Positions 18,111 to 26,434 of a DNA stretch of 64,000 nt are shown piece by piece. Source of the stretch: Gammaproteobacteria bacterium (GTDB lineage Bacteria; Pseudomonadota; Gammaproteobacteria; Xanthomonadales; SZUA-36); assembly GCA_030426265.1 (NCBI GenBank), contig JAUHYP010000001.1:124001-188000 (forward strand), read 5' to 3'. Under the pieces are notes generated by a model. The model ran no database searches and was not told the origin of the DNA. It saw nothing but the letters and a program-made list of their open reading frames with translations. Every line of letters begins with the position of its first letter. Positions within the stretch are counted from its first letter, which is position 1. A program made the translations under genes and the position numbers.

Positions 18111-19385
18111 TCAGGCCCGGACCAGCGGGCAGGTCATGCAACGTGGCCCGCCCCGGGCGCGGGACAGTTCAGAACTGGGCAGGGTGATGGCGTGGCGCTT
18201 GCCGCCCGCGTGGCTGTCCAGGGTCGCGGCCGGGTTTTCCAGAAAGTCCTCAACGGCCACGATGCCGTAGCCGTGCCGGTCCAGTTCCGCGAGGGTGGCC
18301 TCGTTGCGGCGATACATCAGGATCAGGCCGGGTGCCAACGCGAAGGAGTTGGCGCCGTCGGTCCATTGTTCGCGGCGCTGGCGGATGTGGTCGCCCCGCC
18401 CGCCGCAGGCGATGGGCTCGAGGTCCACGCCGGCGGCCCGGCAGGCATCGAAAAACGAACGGTGACGCCGTCCGGCGTCGCTGGACCCGGGTGACAGGTC
18501 GATGGACACCGTGCTCAGTGTCTCCGCGTAGCCTTCCTCGAACATGGGTGGATAGACCAGGCACTGGTCTTCCGAAATGCGCGTGAAAATGGTGTCCAGG
18601 TGCATCTGCGAGCGGCTCATGGGCATTCGCACCATGATCAGCGTATGGAAGGCCTCCAGGGGCCGGAGCGTTTCGGCCAGCAGGTCGATGGAGCGCTCCA
18701 TGGTGCGCTCGGAAACACCCACCGTCACGACGCCCTCCTGCAATACCAGCACGTCGCCCCCTTCCAGGGTCACCTGGCCGAACCGCGAGGGGCCCTGGAT
18801 CTGCGCCTCGCGCTCCACATCCATGTAATGGGGATTGCCCGTGAGTTGCGGGTGCATGGAAAACACGAAGGCGCTCAGGGCAGTCTCCCTGGAGCGCGCC
18901 CGGCTTTTCATCGAAGCGATGATCAGCCCCCGGCCCATCACCGCCTGCGCGTCGCGCGACATTAGCAGGTTCGGCAGGGGCGTGAGGTCGAAGAAATGCC
19001 CCGGTTGCATCTGGGACGGGCCGGCGGGCAGGCCGGCGACCAGCGCCCCGGCGAGTTCGGCGGGCGCCTTGGCGGCCAGTCGCTCCACCAGTCCCGGCGC
19101 CAGGCGCTCGCGGTCGGCGATGCGCTGCAGCAGGCGCTGCGTGGCGTCCGCGTCCAGGGCGAGCGCCTCGCCCAGCAGATCGGTGAAATCGAGGTTTTCG
19201 GCGCCGAAGGCACGGATGGCGCCGGTGAACAGGTCGTGCTCCGCCCGCGCCGTACGGCCGTGGAGGATGTCGTCGAACAGCAGTTCCTCCATCAGGTCCG
19301 GCGGCATCACGTCGACCTCAGCGCCGGGGCGGTGGGTCACCAGGGATTCCAGGCGGCCCGTTTCGGAAAAGACGTTCAGTTCCAT
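18111..19385 (-). CDS. arcA: Arginine deiminase
   Basis: A 424-residue guanidino-group-modifying enzyme that converts arginine to citrulline and ammonia. Diagnostic motifs are present in order: FTDLLGEAL, TLEGGDVLVLQEGVVTVGVS, the catalytic His/Asp in QMHLDTIFT, and the nucleophile Cys416 in RCMTCPL near the C terminus. Length is close to the usual 405-420. No carbamate kinase or ornithine carbamoyltransferase lies next to it, so the full ADI energy pathway is not encoded here; it stands alone between the ars operon and the cyclase gene. Confidence 0.9.
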   Translation of the reverse strand: MELNVFSETGRLESLVTHRPGAEVDVMPPDLMEELLFDDILHGRTARAEHDLFTGAIRAFGAENLDFTDLLGEALALDADATQRLLQRIADRERLAPGLVERLAAKAPAELAGALVAGLPAGPSQMQPGHFFDLTPLPNLLMSRDAQAVMGRGLIIASMKSRARSRETALSAFVFSMHPQLTGNPHYMDVEREAQIQGPSRFGQVTLEGGDVLVLQEGVVTVGVSERTMERSIDLLAETLRPLEAFHTLIMVRMPMSRSQMHLDTIFTRISEDQCLVYPPMFEEGYAETLSTVSIDLSPGSSDAGRRHRSFFDACRAAGVDLEPIACGGRGDHIRQRREQWTDGANSFALAPGLILMYRRNEATLAELDRHGYGIVAVEDFLENPAATLDSHAGGKRHAITLPSSELSRARGGPRCMTCPLVRA

Positions 19386-19435
19386 GCGCGCACCCTAGCA
19401 GAAGGGCGGCTTGCCGGCATGCCGGCCGCGAGCCG

Positions 19436-21196
19436 TTAGCCCTTCCAGCCCGCCTTGCGCAGGGCTTCGGTATAGCGTTCGGCCAGGTCCGGGTGCAGGT
19501 GGCCGCGGAGGTGGTCGCTGAGCATGTCCGGTGCCACTCGGGACAAATGCCCCAGGGCTTGCCGGGCCGCCTCTGGCCGGTCGAGCAGCGCATTGGCCGC
19601 GGTGACCACGCGCCAGGCGCCGGGCTGGTCGGGCTTCAGGGACAGGCTGCGTTCGGCATGTTCGAGCGCCTCCTGGTAGCGCCCGGCCTGGAAGTGCGCC
19701 GAGGCGAGCGAAAACAGGAATTCGTTGGTGAGCGGGTCCTGCGGGGAGAGGCGCATCGCCTTCTCGACCAGGGGAATTCCTTCATCGGGCCTGCCAGCGA
19801 CGTTCAGGGTGGAGCCCAGCGACCACAGGGCGAGGGCTGAGCTCGGGTTGGCGTCCACCGCCTGCTCGAGCACCGCGAGGCCGCGCTCGTGGTCTCCGGT
19901 GAGTGCACAGGAAAAGCCCAGCGCCGTGAGGGCCATCGGGTTCTTGCGGTCGGCCGCCACCGCGCGCTCCGCGGCCCGCGCGGACAGCCTGATGGATACC
20001 AGGCGGTCAGTGGTCCAGCCGTAGACGACTTCGTACATGTGGCTGAAGGCGATGATGCAGTAGGCCATGGGCAGATCGGGCTGCAGTTCCAGCGCTCGCT
20101 CGGCCCAGGCGCGGGCCTGGGTGACTTCTTCCCGGGTGTAGCGATACAGGTACCAGAGTCCCCGGTGGACACAGTCCCAGGCATCCGGATTCTCCGGAGA
20201 GCGGCGGATGGCATGCAGCATCTCGCTCTGGATCAGCGCGGGGCCCAGCGCGCCGGCGATGGCCGCGGTGATTTCGTCCTGGACCGCGAAGTAGTCGTTC
20301 AACTCGCGGTCGTAGCGCCCGGACCAGAGTTGGTGGCCGTCATGGGTGTCCTCGAGTTCGGCGGTGACGCGGACCTGGCGGTCGGCGCGGCGCACGCTGC
20401 CGGTGACGATGTAGTGGGCGCCCAGTTCGCGGCCCGCGCCCGCCGCGTCACGCTGCCGGCCCTTGAAGGCGAAGCTCGAATTGCGCGAGATGATCGGGTA
20501 GATGCGCAGCGCCGCCAGGGAAGCGATGAGGTCTTCCGTGATGCCGTCGGCGAAGTACTCCTGCTCAGGATCGTTGCCGAGGTTGCGAAAAGGGAGGACC
20601 GCAATCGTGCTGCTGCCGCCGAAGCCGGGAACATGCGGGCTGGGGGAGTGAGTCGCCCCTTCGGAGGCCGGGCCGGTTCCGGTTGCTTCCGTCGCGATCT
20701 CGAACACGTGTACGGGCCGCGGCACGTTCTTCATCGCGTGTTCGCCGCGATCGACGAAGGGCAACTGGACCTTGCCCTCGATGTGTTCCATCACGGCCCG
20801 CGAAACCGTCACGCCGCCGGGCGTGGCGAGCGCCTCCAGGCGCGCCGCGACATTCACGCCATCGCCCGCGATCCGTTCGCCCAACACGACGAGGTCGCCC
20901 ACGTTGACGCCGATGCGGAAGACCAGTCGGTTGTCAGGCGCCAGTTCCTCGTTGGCATCGGCAATCTGCGCCTGGACCGCCACGGCGCACAGCACCGCGT
21001 CCACGGCGCTGGGGAACTCCGCCAGGAGGTTGTCGCCCACCGCGTCCACCACGCGGCCGCCGTGCTGGCGCACGAGGCCGCCCATGATCGAGCGGCTCGA
21101 ATCGAGGGCGGCCAGGGCGGCCGCCTCGTCCCTTGCCATGAGGGCGGTAAAGCCCGCCGCATCGGCGGACAGGACCGCGGCGAGCCGGCGTTCCAT
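19436..21196 (-). CDS. Class III adenylate/guanylate cyclase with TolB-like domain and TPR repeats
   Basis: A 586-residue soluble protein. Residues 1-165 are a class III nucleotide cyclase catalytic domain: the first metal Asp in LSADAAGFT, the second in VVDAVGDNLLAEF, and the C-terminal RIAGDGVNVAARLEALA. A TolB/FlgO-like domain (about 190-330) carries FADGITEDLIASLAALR and ISRNSSFAFKGR, common in this multidomain class. The C-terminal half is a TPR array (about 340-580). Such proteins are abundant in proteobacteria and of unknown output; cAMP is the more likely product but specificity is not provable here. It could supply ligand for the cNMP domain of the SulP protein at 42.8 kb, which is speculation. 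Confidence 0.85.
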   Translation of the reverse strand: MERRLAAVLSADAAGFTALMARDEAAALAALDSSRSIMGGLVRQHGGRVVDAVGDNLLAEFPSAVDAVLCAVAVQAQIADANEELAPDNRLVFRIGVNVGDLVVLGERIAGDGVNVAARLEALATPGGVTVSRAVMEHIEGKVQLPFVDRGEHAMKNVPRPVHVFEIATEATGTGPASEGATHSPSPHVPGFGGSSTIAVLPFRNLGNDPEQEYFADGITEDLIASLAALRIYPIISRNSSFAFKGRQRDAAGAGRELGAHYIVTGSVRRADRQVRVTAELEDTHDGHQLWSGRYDRELNDYFAVQDEITAAIAGALGPALIQSEMLHAIRRSPENPDAWDCVHRGLWYLYRYTREEVTQARAWAERALELQPDLPMAYCIIAFSHMYEVVYGWTTDRLVSIRLSARAAERAVAADRKNPMALTALGFSCALTGDHERGLAVLEQAVDANPSSALALWSLGSTLNVAGRPDEGIPLVEKAMRLSPQDPLTNEFLFSLASAHFQAGRYQEALEHAERSLSLKPDQPGAWRVVTAANALLDRPEAARQALGHLSRVAPDMLSDHLRGHLHPDLAERYTEALRKAGWKG

Positions 21197-21212
21197 GACC
21201 GCCCCGGAGGCC

Positions 21213-21827
21213 TCAGAGCACGGGCAGCTTGAGCACCTGGCCCGGCTTGATCAGGTCCGGGTCATCGAGAATGTCCCGGTTGGCCTCGAAGATGGCGTGA
21301 TACTTGGTGCCGTTGCCGTAGTGGTTCTCGGCAATCTTCCACAGGCTGTCACCGGCCTGGACGGTGTAGGTGGATTCGGCCGCTGCGGGGCTGGCCACCG
21401 GCGGTTCGGGCGCGGGCGCGGCGGGTACCGGCTCCGGTTCCGGGACCGGTTCAGGCGCCGCCTCGCTGGCCGCTTCAGGAGCTGGCGTGGGTTCGGCTTG
21501 AGGTTCGGGCGCTGCTTCGGCCGCTGGCGGTTCGGGAACGGGTTCAGGCTCGGGCTCAGGTTCAGGCGCAGGTTCGGGACCCACGGCCACCTGGTTGTCG
21601 ACGGCCGAGACCTGCTCGATGCCGCCCACCAGTTCGCTGATGCGCTCCTTCGTGGCTGCGTCATCCACCCGGCCGGTGACGGTCACGGTGCCGTCGCCGC
21701 CGAACTTGAAGTCCAGGTCCGACGGATCGATGCCGGCTTCGCGGAGCACCTGGCTCGGTCCCTTGACGGCTTCCGGCGCGGCCTTCTTCCCGCCCAGGGC
21801 GCCCTTGATCGAATCGAAAAATCCCAT
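21213..21827 (-). CDS. BON and LysM domain protein with Pro/Glu-rich linker
   Basis: A 204-residue protein. Residues 1-85 form a BON domain, then comes a low-complexity linker of about 65 residues rich in PEPE repeats, and a C-terminal LysM domain (about 153-204) with YTVQAGDSLWKIAENHYGNG and PGQVLKLPVL. This is the layout of Kbp/YgaU, a cytoplasmic K+-binding protein, but the long linker is unusual. There is no signal peptide (MGFFDSIKGALGG), in line with YgaU. It follows the cyclase gene on the same strand upstream by 16 bases. Confidence 0.87.
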   Translation of the reverse strand: MGFFDSIKGALGGKKAAPEAVKGPSQVLREAGIDPSDLDFKFGGDGTVTVTGRVDDAATKERISELVGGIEQVSAVDNQVAVGPEPAPEPEPEPEPVPEPPAAEAAPEPQAEPTPAPEAASEAAPEPVPEPEPVPAAPAPEPPVASPAAAESTYTVQAGDSLWKIAENHYGNGTKYHAIFEANRDILDDPDLIKPGQVLKLPVL

Positions 21828-21978
21828 GTTGCTCTCTCCTCCAGCGATGAACTTCCATGATAGGCGGGCAGGGCCGCCCCGGCCAGCGCATTACCCCAAC
21901 CACTGCCGGAATCGGTCAGGCCGGTCGAGCTTGCCTATACTCAATTTCCGACTCATTGCATTCCCGGGGGGATGAATC

Positions 21979-22398
21979 ATGGATCTTATTGAAATGGGCG
22001 CACAGATGCTGAGTGAACAATTCGGCGTGAAGGTCGACGCCCAGACCGTGCGCGGTGCGCTGTCCGGCCTGCTCGGAGACGGCAGCGGTGACATCGACCT
22101 GTCCAGCCTGGCGGCGAAGATGGCGGGTAACGGCGAGCTGGGCACCCTGCTGGGCAGCTGGCTGGGGGACGGCGCCAATCAGTCCATCTCCGCGGACACC
22201 ATCACCGACCTGTTCGGCCAGGACGAGCTGTCCCGTTTTGCGGGCCAGGTGGGTGTGAGCCAGCGCGAAGCGGCCGGCGGCCTCGCCGACGTCATCCCGC
22301 AGATCATGGACAAGGCCAGTTCCGGCGGCAGCCTGCTGGACCAGTTCGCGGGCGGAAGCGGGGGCCTGCTGGGCGCGGCGAAGTCCTTACTGCGCTGA
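21979..22398 (+). CDS. YidB/DUF937-family protein
   Basis: A 139-residue acidic protein of the YidB-like DUF937 family: LSSLAAKMAGNGELG repeat-like helices followed by the conserved core ISADTITDLFGQDEL, VSQREAAGGLADVIPQIMDK and a glycine-rich tail. Function is unknown. The ATG has a strong GGGGGG purine tract upstream. Its last 12 bases overlap the 3' end of mnmC on the opposite strand. Confidence 0.85.
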   Translation: MDLIEMGAQMLSEQFGVKVDAQTVRGALSGLLGDGSGDIDLSSLAAKMAGNGELGTLLGSWLGDGANQSISADTITDLFGQDELSRFAGQVGVSQREAAGGLADVIPQIMDKASSGGSLLDQFAGGSGGLLGAAKSLLR

Positions 22399-24300
22399 AC
22401 CCTGGCCCCGCGCCAGGTCGCGAACCAGGAAGCGGGCCGGGCTCAGGGCGCGACGCAGGTCGCGATCGACGGGGGGCGGCGTACCGAGCAGGTCGGCCAG
22501 CAGCAGTTCCGTGCACAGCGGAATGTAGGCCAGCCCGCGCGAACCGTAGCCGGCGCTGACGTAGAGCCCGCGGATGAAGGCGCCGGTGTCGGGAATGGCC
22601 GCGTTGGCGTTCTTGCCCAGCAACGCAAAGCGCTCCTTCATCACCCCCGTGTCCGGCACCGGGCCGACCAGGGGCAGACGGTCGCGGGTGGCGCAGCGCA
22701 GGGCGGCGCGGCCGGTGCAGGCCTCGGCGTTGATGGCTTCATTCACCAGTCCCGGGACCTGTCGCCGCAGCCGTGACAGGTTGGCTTCGTGCTCATCGGT
22801 GCGGGTCGAGGTGTCCACGTCTCCGGGTTTGAAGCTCGCCCCGAAACTGAACGCACCGTTCGCTCCCGGAGCGATATAACCCTCGCCACACAGCGCCACG
22901 CGCAGGTCCGCAGCCGCGGGCGCGGACGCCAGGGGCAGTTGCGAGACCTGACCGCGCACAGGCTGGACGGGCAGCGCCGACGTGGCTTCGAAGGCGCCCA
23001 GGGCGCCGGCGCAGGCGAGGATGACCGCATCCGTTTCGTCCAGGATTGCTTCGATCTGAGTCGCGCGCTCCTGGCGGACCGTGATGCGCGCGTGGTCGAC
23101 CAGGTCCTGGCAGAGCGCCGGCGGCGCCAGCCAGCCGGAACCCGGAAACCACAGGCCGCCGGCAGGAAGGTCCACGCCGGTGATCTTGCTCGCTTCGTCC
23201 CGCTGCAGAATCCGAAACAGAGACTGCGCGCCGTGGCGAGCGGCCAGTGCGTGAAATGCATCCATCGCTTCATCGCCCGCCGGGGCCAGGTGGAGCACAC
23301 CGCAGGCTTCGCCGAATCGTCGCGACGGGTCCGCCCACCAGGGCGCGTAATGGCGCTGGGCGAAGGCCAGGGCGGAGAGGTTGAAGAGGGCGGCCGCGCT
23401 GTCATGCGCCGAGAGCCGGCCATACAGGACGCCCTGGTCATTGCCGGAGCCGCCGCTCGCCAGTGTCGCTTCGGCTTCGAGCAGGGTCACTTCCAGGCCG
23501 CGTTCGGCCAGTGCGCGCGCAGCGTGACAGCCGGCCAGCCCGCCGCCGACCACCGTAATGTGGGCGAGGCGTCGATGAATGCGCGGGTTCGGATCGACGT
23601 GCCAGGCCTGCTCGAGGCCATCCGGGTAGGGGGAAGCCGCGAATTGAGCAGGGTCGGGCGGCGCCGCCGGCCGAGCGAGCCGGCCGCGCAGCATTTCCCG
23701 CTTGCGACCGAATCCGGGCGCTTTCTCCACTGCAAAGCCCGCTGCTTCCAGTCCCCGGCGAACCTCGCCGGCGGCGGTGAAGGTCGCGAACGTCGCTTCG
23801 TCACGGCTGAGGTCGCGAACGAGTTCGAGCAGGGCAGGGCGCCACATGTCGGGGTTGCGGGCCGGGGCGAAGCCGTCCAGGAACCAGGCGTCCACGCCGC
23901 GCCTCGGCAGGCGGTGCAGAGGGTGTGTGCTTTCGAGAAACGCTTCCAGTCCCGGCACGGCTTCGTCCAGGGCCAGGGTGAGGCCAATCCGGCCACCGTC
24001 GAAGCGCAAACGATGGAGCCCACGGTGGGGACACTCAGGCCATGCCGCCAATAGTGCGGCCGCCTCGCGCTCGAGCGGCGGCCAGGCCGACAGCGCGCGG
24101 CCCAGGGCCTCACGGTCCAGCGGAAAACGCTCCACCGCGAGGTAGTGCAGGTCCGCGCCGGCCGGGGCGGTGTCCGACCACAGACGCCAGGCGGCCAGGA
24201 AGTTCAGGCCGGTGCCAAACCCGGTTTCACCGATGACGAAGGTGTCGCGGTCGCCGGGCTGGCGCCAGCGGGTGCCGAGCGCGTTGCCGTCCAGGAACAC
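22387..24300 (-). CDS. mnmC: Bifunctional tRNA 5-methylaminomethyl-2-thiouridine biosynthesis protein MnmC; true start upstream and non-canonical
   Basis: From the GTG at 24300 this is 637 residues: the MnmD methyltransferase domain (GETGFGTGLNFL) then the MnmC1 FAD oxidoreductase domain (ITVVGGGLAGCHAARALAERG and a C-terminal FAD-binding region). Together they finish the mnm5s2U34 wobble modification. The GTG start is too late: the same frame upstream (24301-24429) encodes the conserved MnmC N terminus including RIDWTDDGQPRS and FGDVYFS, but contains no ATG, GTG or TTG back to the stop at 24514-24516. A GGAGG at 24443-24439 lies 9 bases before a GTC codon at 24429-24427, the expected start position. 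Full length from there would be about 680 residues, close to E. coli MnmC. Confidence 0.85.
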   Translation of the reverse strand: MFLDGNALGTRWRQPGDRDTFVIGETGFGTGLNFLAAWRLWSDTAPAGADLHYLAVERFPLDREALGRALSAWPPLEREAAALLAAWPECPHRGLHRLRFDGGRIGLTLALDEAVPGLEAFLESTHPLHRLPRRGVDAWFLDGFAPARNPDMWRPALLELVRDLSRDEATFATFTAAGEVRRGLEAAGFAVEKAPGFGRKREMLRGRLARPAAPPDPAQFAASPYPDGLEQAWHVDPNPRIHRRLAHITVVGGGLAGCHAARALAERGLEVTLLEAEATLASGGSGNDQGVLYGRLSAHDSAAALFNLSALAFAQRHYAPWWADPSRRFGEACGVLHLAPAGDEAMDAFHALAARHGAQSLFRILQRDEASKITGVDLPAGGLWFPGSGWLAPPALCQDLVDHARITVRQERATQIEAILDETDAVILACAGALGAFEATSALPVQPVRGQVSQLPLASAPAAADLRVALCGEGYIAPGANGAFSFGASFKPGDVDTSTRTDEHEANLSRLRRQVPGLVNEAINAEACTGRAALRCATRDRLPLVGPVPDTGVMKERFALLGKNANAAIPDTGAFIRGLYVSAGYGSRGLAYIPLCTELLLADLLGTPPPVDRDLRRALSPARFLVRDLARGQGSAQ

Positions 24301-24433
24301 GTGCCGGGTCTCGGCCAGGCCGTCGCCTCGCGAGAAATAGACATCCCCGAATTCCGCGGAGCGCGGTTGGCCATCGTCGGTCCAGTCGATGCGGGCCGTG
24401 CGGACCGGATCGTCCTCGTGCGTGGCGACGGGT

Positions 24434-24850
24434 TCAGTCCTCCACGTCGTCGACGTTGAGTTGGCCGGTGAGGCGGCGTTTGACGTGCGACCAGGCCATG
24501 CCCACGGCCAGGATCAGCGAGACCACGACCAGGCACAGCCAGGTCAGCACGCTGGTCGAGTCCATGCTGATCCAGCCCAGGTCGACGAAGAACCAGATGA
24601 TGGCGGCGAACAGCGCGGCGCCCAGGCACACGCCCAGCCAGCCGAGCGCGTCGAAGGTGGTCCGGACCAGGAAAATCCAGCCGATGAGCAGCAGCAGGCC
24701 GACGATCACGATGCCGGGGCTGAAGGTGGTCTCCTCCTGCATTGTCCAGCCGATGAAGGACCAGCCCGTCGGGTTGTAGGTGCCCAGGACCAGGACGAGG
24801 GCAAACGCCCAGCGCCCGAGAAAACCGCCCAGACCGACCGAATTCGCCAT
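24434..24850 (-). CDS. DUF6524-family small membrane protein
   Basis: A 138-residue protein with four hydrophobic helices and the family's conserved N-terminal segment FLGRWAFALVLVLGTYNPTG. The C terminus is a short acidic tail (LNVDDVED). It lies directly before mnmC on the same strand, with its stop 4 bases before the probable mnmC start, so the two are likely cotranscribed. Function unknown. Confidence 0.78.
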   Translation of the reverse strand: MANSVGLGGFLGRWAFALVLVLGTYNPTGWSFIGWTMQEETTFSPGIVIVGLLLLIGWIFLVRTTFDALGWLGVCLGAALFAAIIWFFVDLGWISMDSTSVLTWLCLVVVSLILAVGMAWSHVKRRLTGQLNVDDVED

Positions 24851-24989
24851 GCCGCCTCCCTGCTCCCCCCGGGAGCGCGTCGAGTGCCCGTGATGCCCGA
24901 AATGGTAGCAGACCCATGGATGTCCGAATCGGCTAACCCGCCCCGGGAGGGGCAGGGTAAAATGCGGACTGCAGAACGGAGAACTTCAG

Positions 24990-25583
24990 ATGGGCAGAGA
25001 CAGGACGGAAGTGATCGGCGTGCGCACGGGGCTGCTCGGCGCCTTCGACCGCCTGCGCTACAAGGAAATCTATCGCCAGGCCATCGGCCTGCTGCTCATC
25101 GCCGTGTGCGCGGCCTTCACCGAGCCGGGCCACGAACGCGTGATCATCGGCCTGGCCCTTGCCGTGGCCGGACAAGTCTGGCGCACCTTCGCCGCCGGCA
25201 CCATCTTCAAGAACCAGCGCCTGGCCAGCACGGGGGCCTACTCCCTGGTGCGCCACCCGCTGTACTTCGGCAACCTGCTGATCCTGGCCGGTTTCGGCCT
25301 GGCCTGCGCCAATCCCTGGGTCATCGGCGTGCTCGTGCTGTTCTGGGTGGTCTGGTACCCGGCGGCGGTGCGTTACGAGGACGCCAAGCTCGAGCGCCTG
25401 TTCGGCGACGAGTGGCGCGAGTGGAGCCGCGGCACCTGGGCCATCATTCCCAATCGCCTGGACCTCGCGAAACTCACCGACACGCAGTGGAGCGGGCGCC
25501 AATCCATGATCCGCAATGGCGAGCTGTACATCTGGATCTACCTGCTGGGTTGCGCCGCCTGGACCTGGATTCGAGCGCACTAA
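24990..25583 (+). CDS. Isoprenylcysteine carboxyl methyltransferase-like membrane methyltransferase
   Basis: A 197-residue integral membrane protein with about five helices and the ICMT/PEMT signature RHPLYFGNLLILAG (about residues 86-99), followed by RYEDAKLERLFGDEW, which contains the conserved Glu and Asp/Glu-W residues of the S-adenosylmethionine site. Bacterial members methylate unknown small molecules or lipids. The next gene follows after 9 bases with a strong AAGGAG ribosome site, so it is probably in the same operon. Confidence 0.8.
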   Translation: MGRDRTEVIGVRTGLLGAFDRLRYKEIYRQAIGLLLIAVCAAFTEPGHERVIIGLALAVAGQVWRTFAAGTIFKNQRLASTGAYSLVRHPLYFGNLLILAGFGLACANPWVIGVLVLFWVVWYPAAVRYEDAKLERLFGDEWREWSRGTWAIIPNRLDLAKLTDTQWSGRQSMIRNGELYIWIYLLGCAAWTWIRAH

Positions 25584-25592
25584 GGAGCCCTC

Positions 25593-25985
25593 ATGGACAT
25601 CATCCTCATCCCCATGTCGCCCGGCGAGCTGCTGGACAAGATCACCATCCTGGAGATCAAGTCCGAGCGCATGAGCGACGAGGCCAAGCTGGCCAACGTG
25701 CGCCGTGAACTGGCGTTGCTGAACGAGACCTGGTCCAAGGCCGTGAACCCGGACGAGACGGTCCAGCGGCTGCACCAACAGCTCAAGTCGGTCAACGAGC
25801 AGCTCTGGGAAATCGAAGACGACATCCGCGACAAGGAGCGAGCGAAGGAGTTTGACGATCGCTTCATCGAACTCGCGCGCGCCGTCTACGTCACCAACGA
25901 CCAGCGCGCGGCCGCAAAGAAGGAGCTGAACCTGCACCTCGGCTCGCAGATCGTCGAAGAGAAGTCCTACCAGGACTACAGCTGA
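25593..25985 (+). CDS. DUF6165-family protein
   Basis: A 130-residue hydrophilic protein, almost entirely helical, with the family's N-terminal segment PMSPGELLDKITILEIKSER and a heptad-like stretch (about residues 40-90) suggesting a coiled coil. DUF6165 proteins are often found near LPS or glycosylation genes; here the partner is a membrane methyltransferase. Function unknown. A long inverted repeat begins 6 bases after its stop codon. Confidence 0.75.
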   Translation: MDIILIPMSPGELLDKITILEIKSERMSDEAKLANVRRELALLNETWSKAVNPDETVQRLHQQLKSVNEQLWEIEDDIRDKERAKEFDDRFIELARAVYVTNDQRAAAKKELNLHLGSQIVEEKSYQDYS

Positions 25986-25990
25986 GTGAC

Positions 25991-26071
25991 GGGGTCAGAG
26001 TAAAGTGCCAGAGTAAAAACTCGAGGCCGTTCAAGCATCGAGATTTTACTCTGGCACTTTACTCTGACCCC
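25991..26071. repeat. Perfect 28-bp inverted repeat (REP/MITE-like), possible terminator
   Basis: Arms 25991-26018 and 26044-26071 are exact reverse complements over 28 bases; the left arm begins GGGGTCAGAGTAAAG. The 25-base loop has a further CTCGA/TCGAG pairing (26021-26025 with 26038-26042). The GGGGTCAGAGTAAA motif recurs in many proteobacterial genomes as an intergenic palindrome, probably mobilised by REP-associated transposases (recalled knowledge, not tested). It sits between DUF6165 and the cobalamin riboswitch and could also end the upstream transcript. Confidence 0.85.
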
Positions 26072-26091
26072 ATTTATTCTTCGCTCCACGT

Positions 26092-26300
26092 CTGTTGGTG
26101 ACCCCGAGGCCGCCCGGCCAAAGGGTTGAAACGGGAAGACGGTGCGATTCCTGCAAGGGATCAATGCCGTCACTGCCCCCGCAACGGTAGGCGAGGGCTG
26201 GGTCGATGCAGCCACTGGGCCCCAGGGCCTGGGAAGGCGACCCGGCAATCGCGCAGCCAGCCTGCGCCCTCGCAAGTCCGGAGACCGGCCAACAGGGATT
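26092..26300 (+). promoter_or_regulatory. Cobalamin riboswitch upstream of btuB
   Basis: The stretch has the conserved parts of the B12 riboswitch in order: GTTGAAACGGGAA (26125-26137), GACGGTGCGATTCCTGC, the B12-box core ACTGCCCCCGCAACGGT (26172-26188), CCACTGG with CTGGGAAGGCG, and AGTCCGGAGACCGGCC (26275-26290). It precedes a BtuB receptor gene by about 135 bases. Between them, a CGTTCG/CGAACG hairpin (26406-26421) ends 1-2 bases before the GGGAG ribosome site and may be the expression platform. Confidence 0.92.
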
Positions 26301-26434
26301 CAAACCATGCTGTCGCGGTGGGCGAGGCCGGGTGTCACTGACGGCCGCATTCCCTCCGCGCCCCGCAGCCCCCACCCCGAAACCCGCCAAGACGCAGCAA
26401 TGCAGCGTTCGGGTGCGAACGTGGGAGCAAACCA

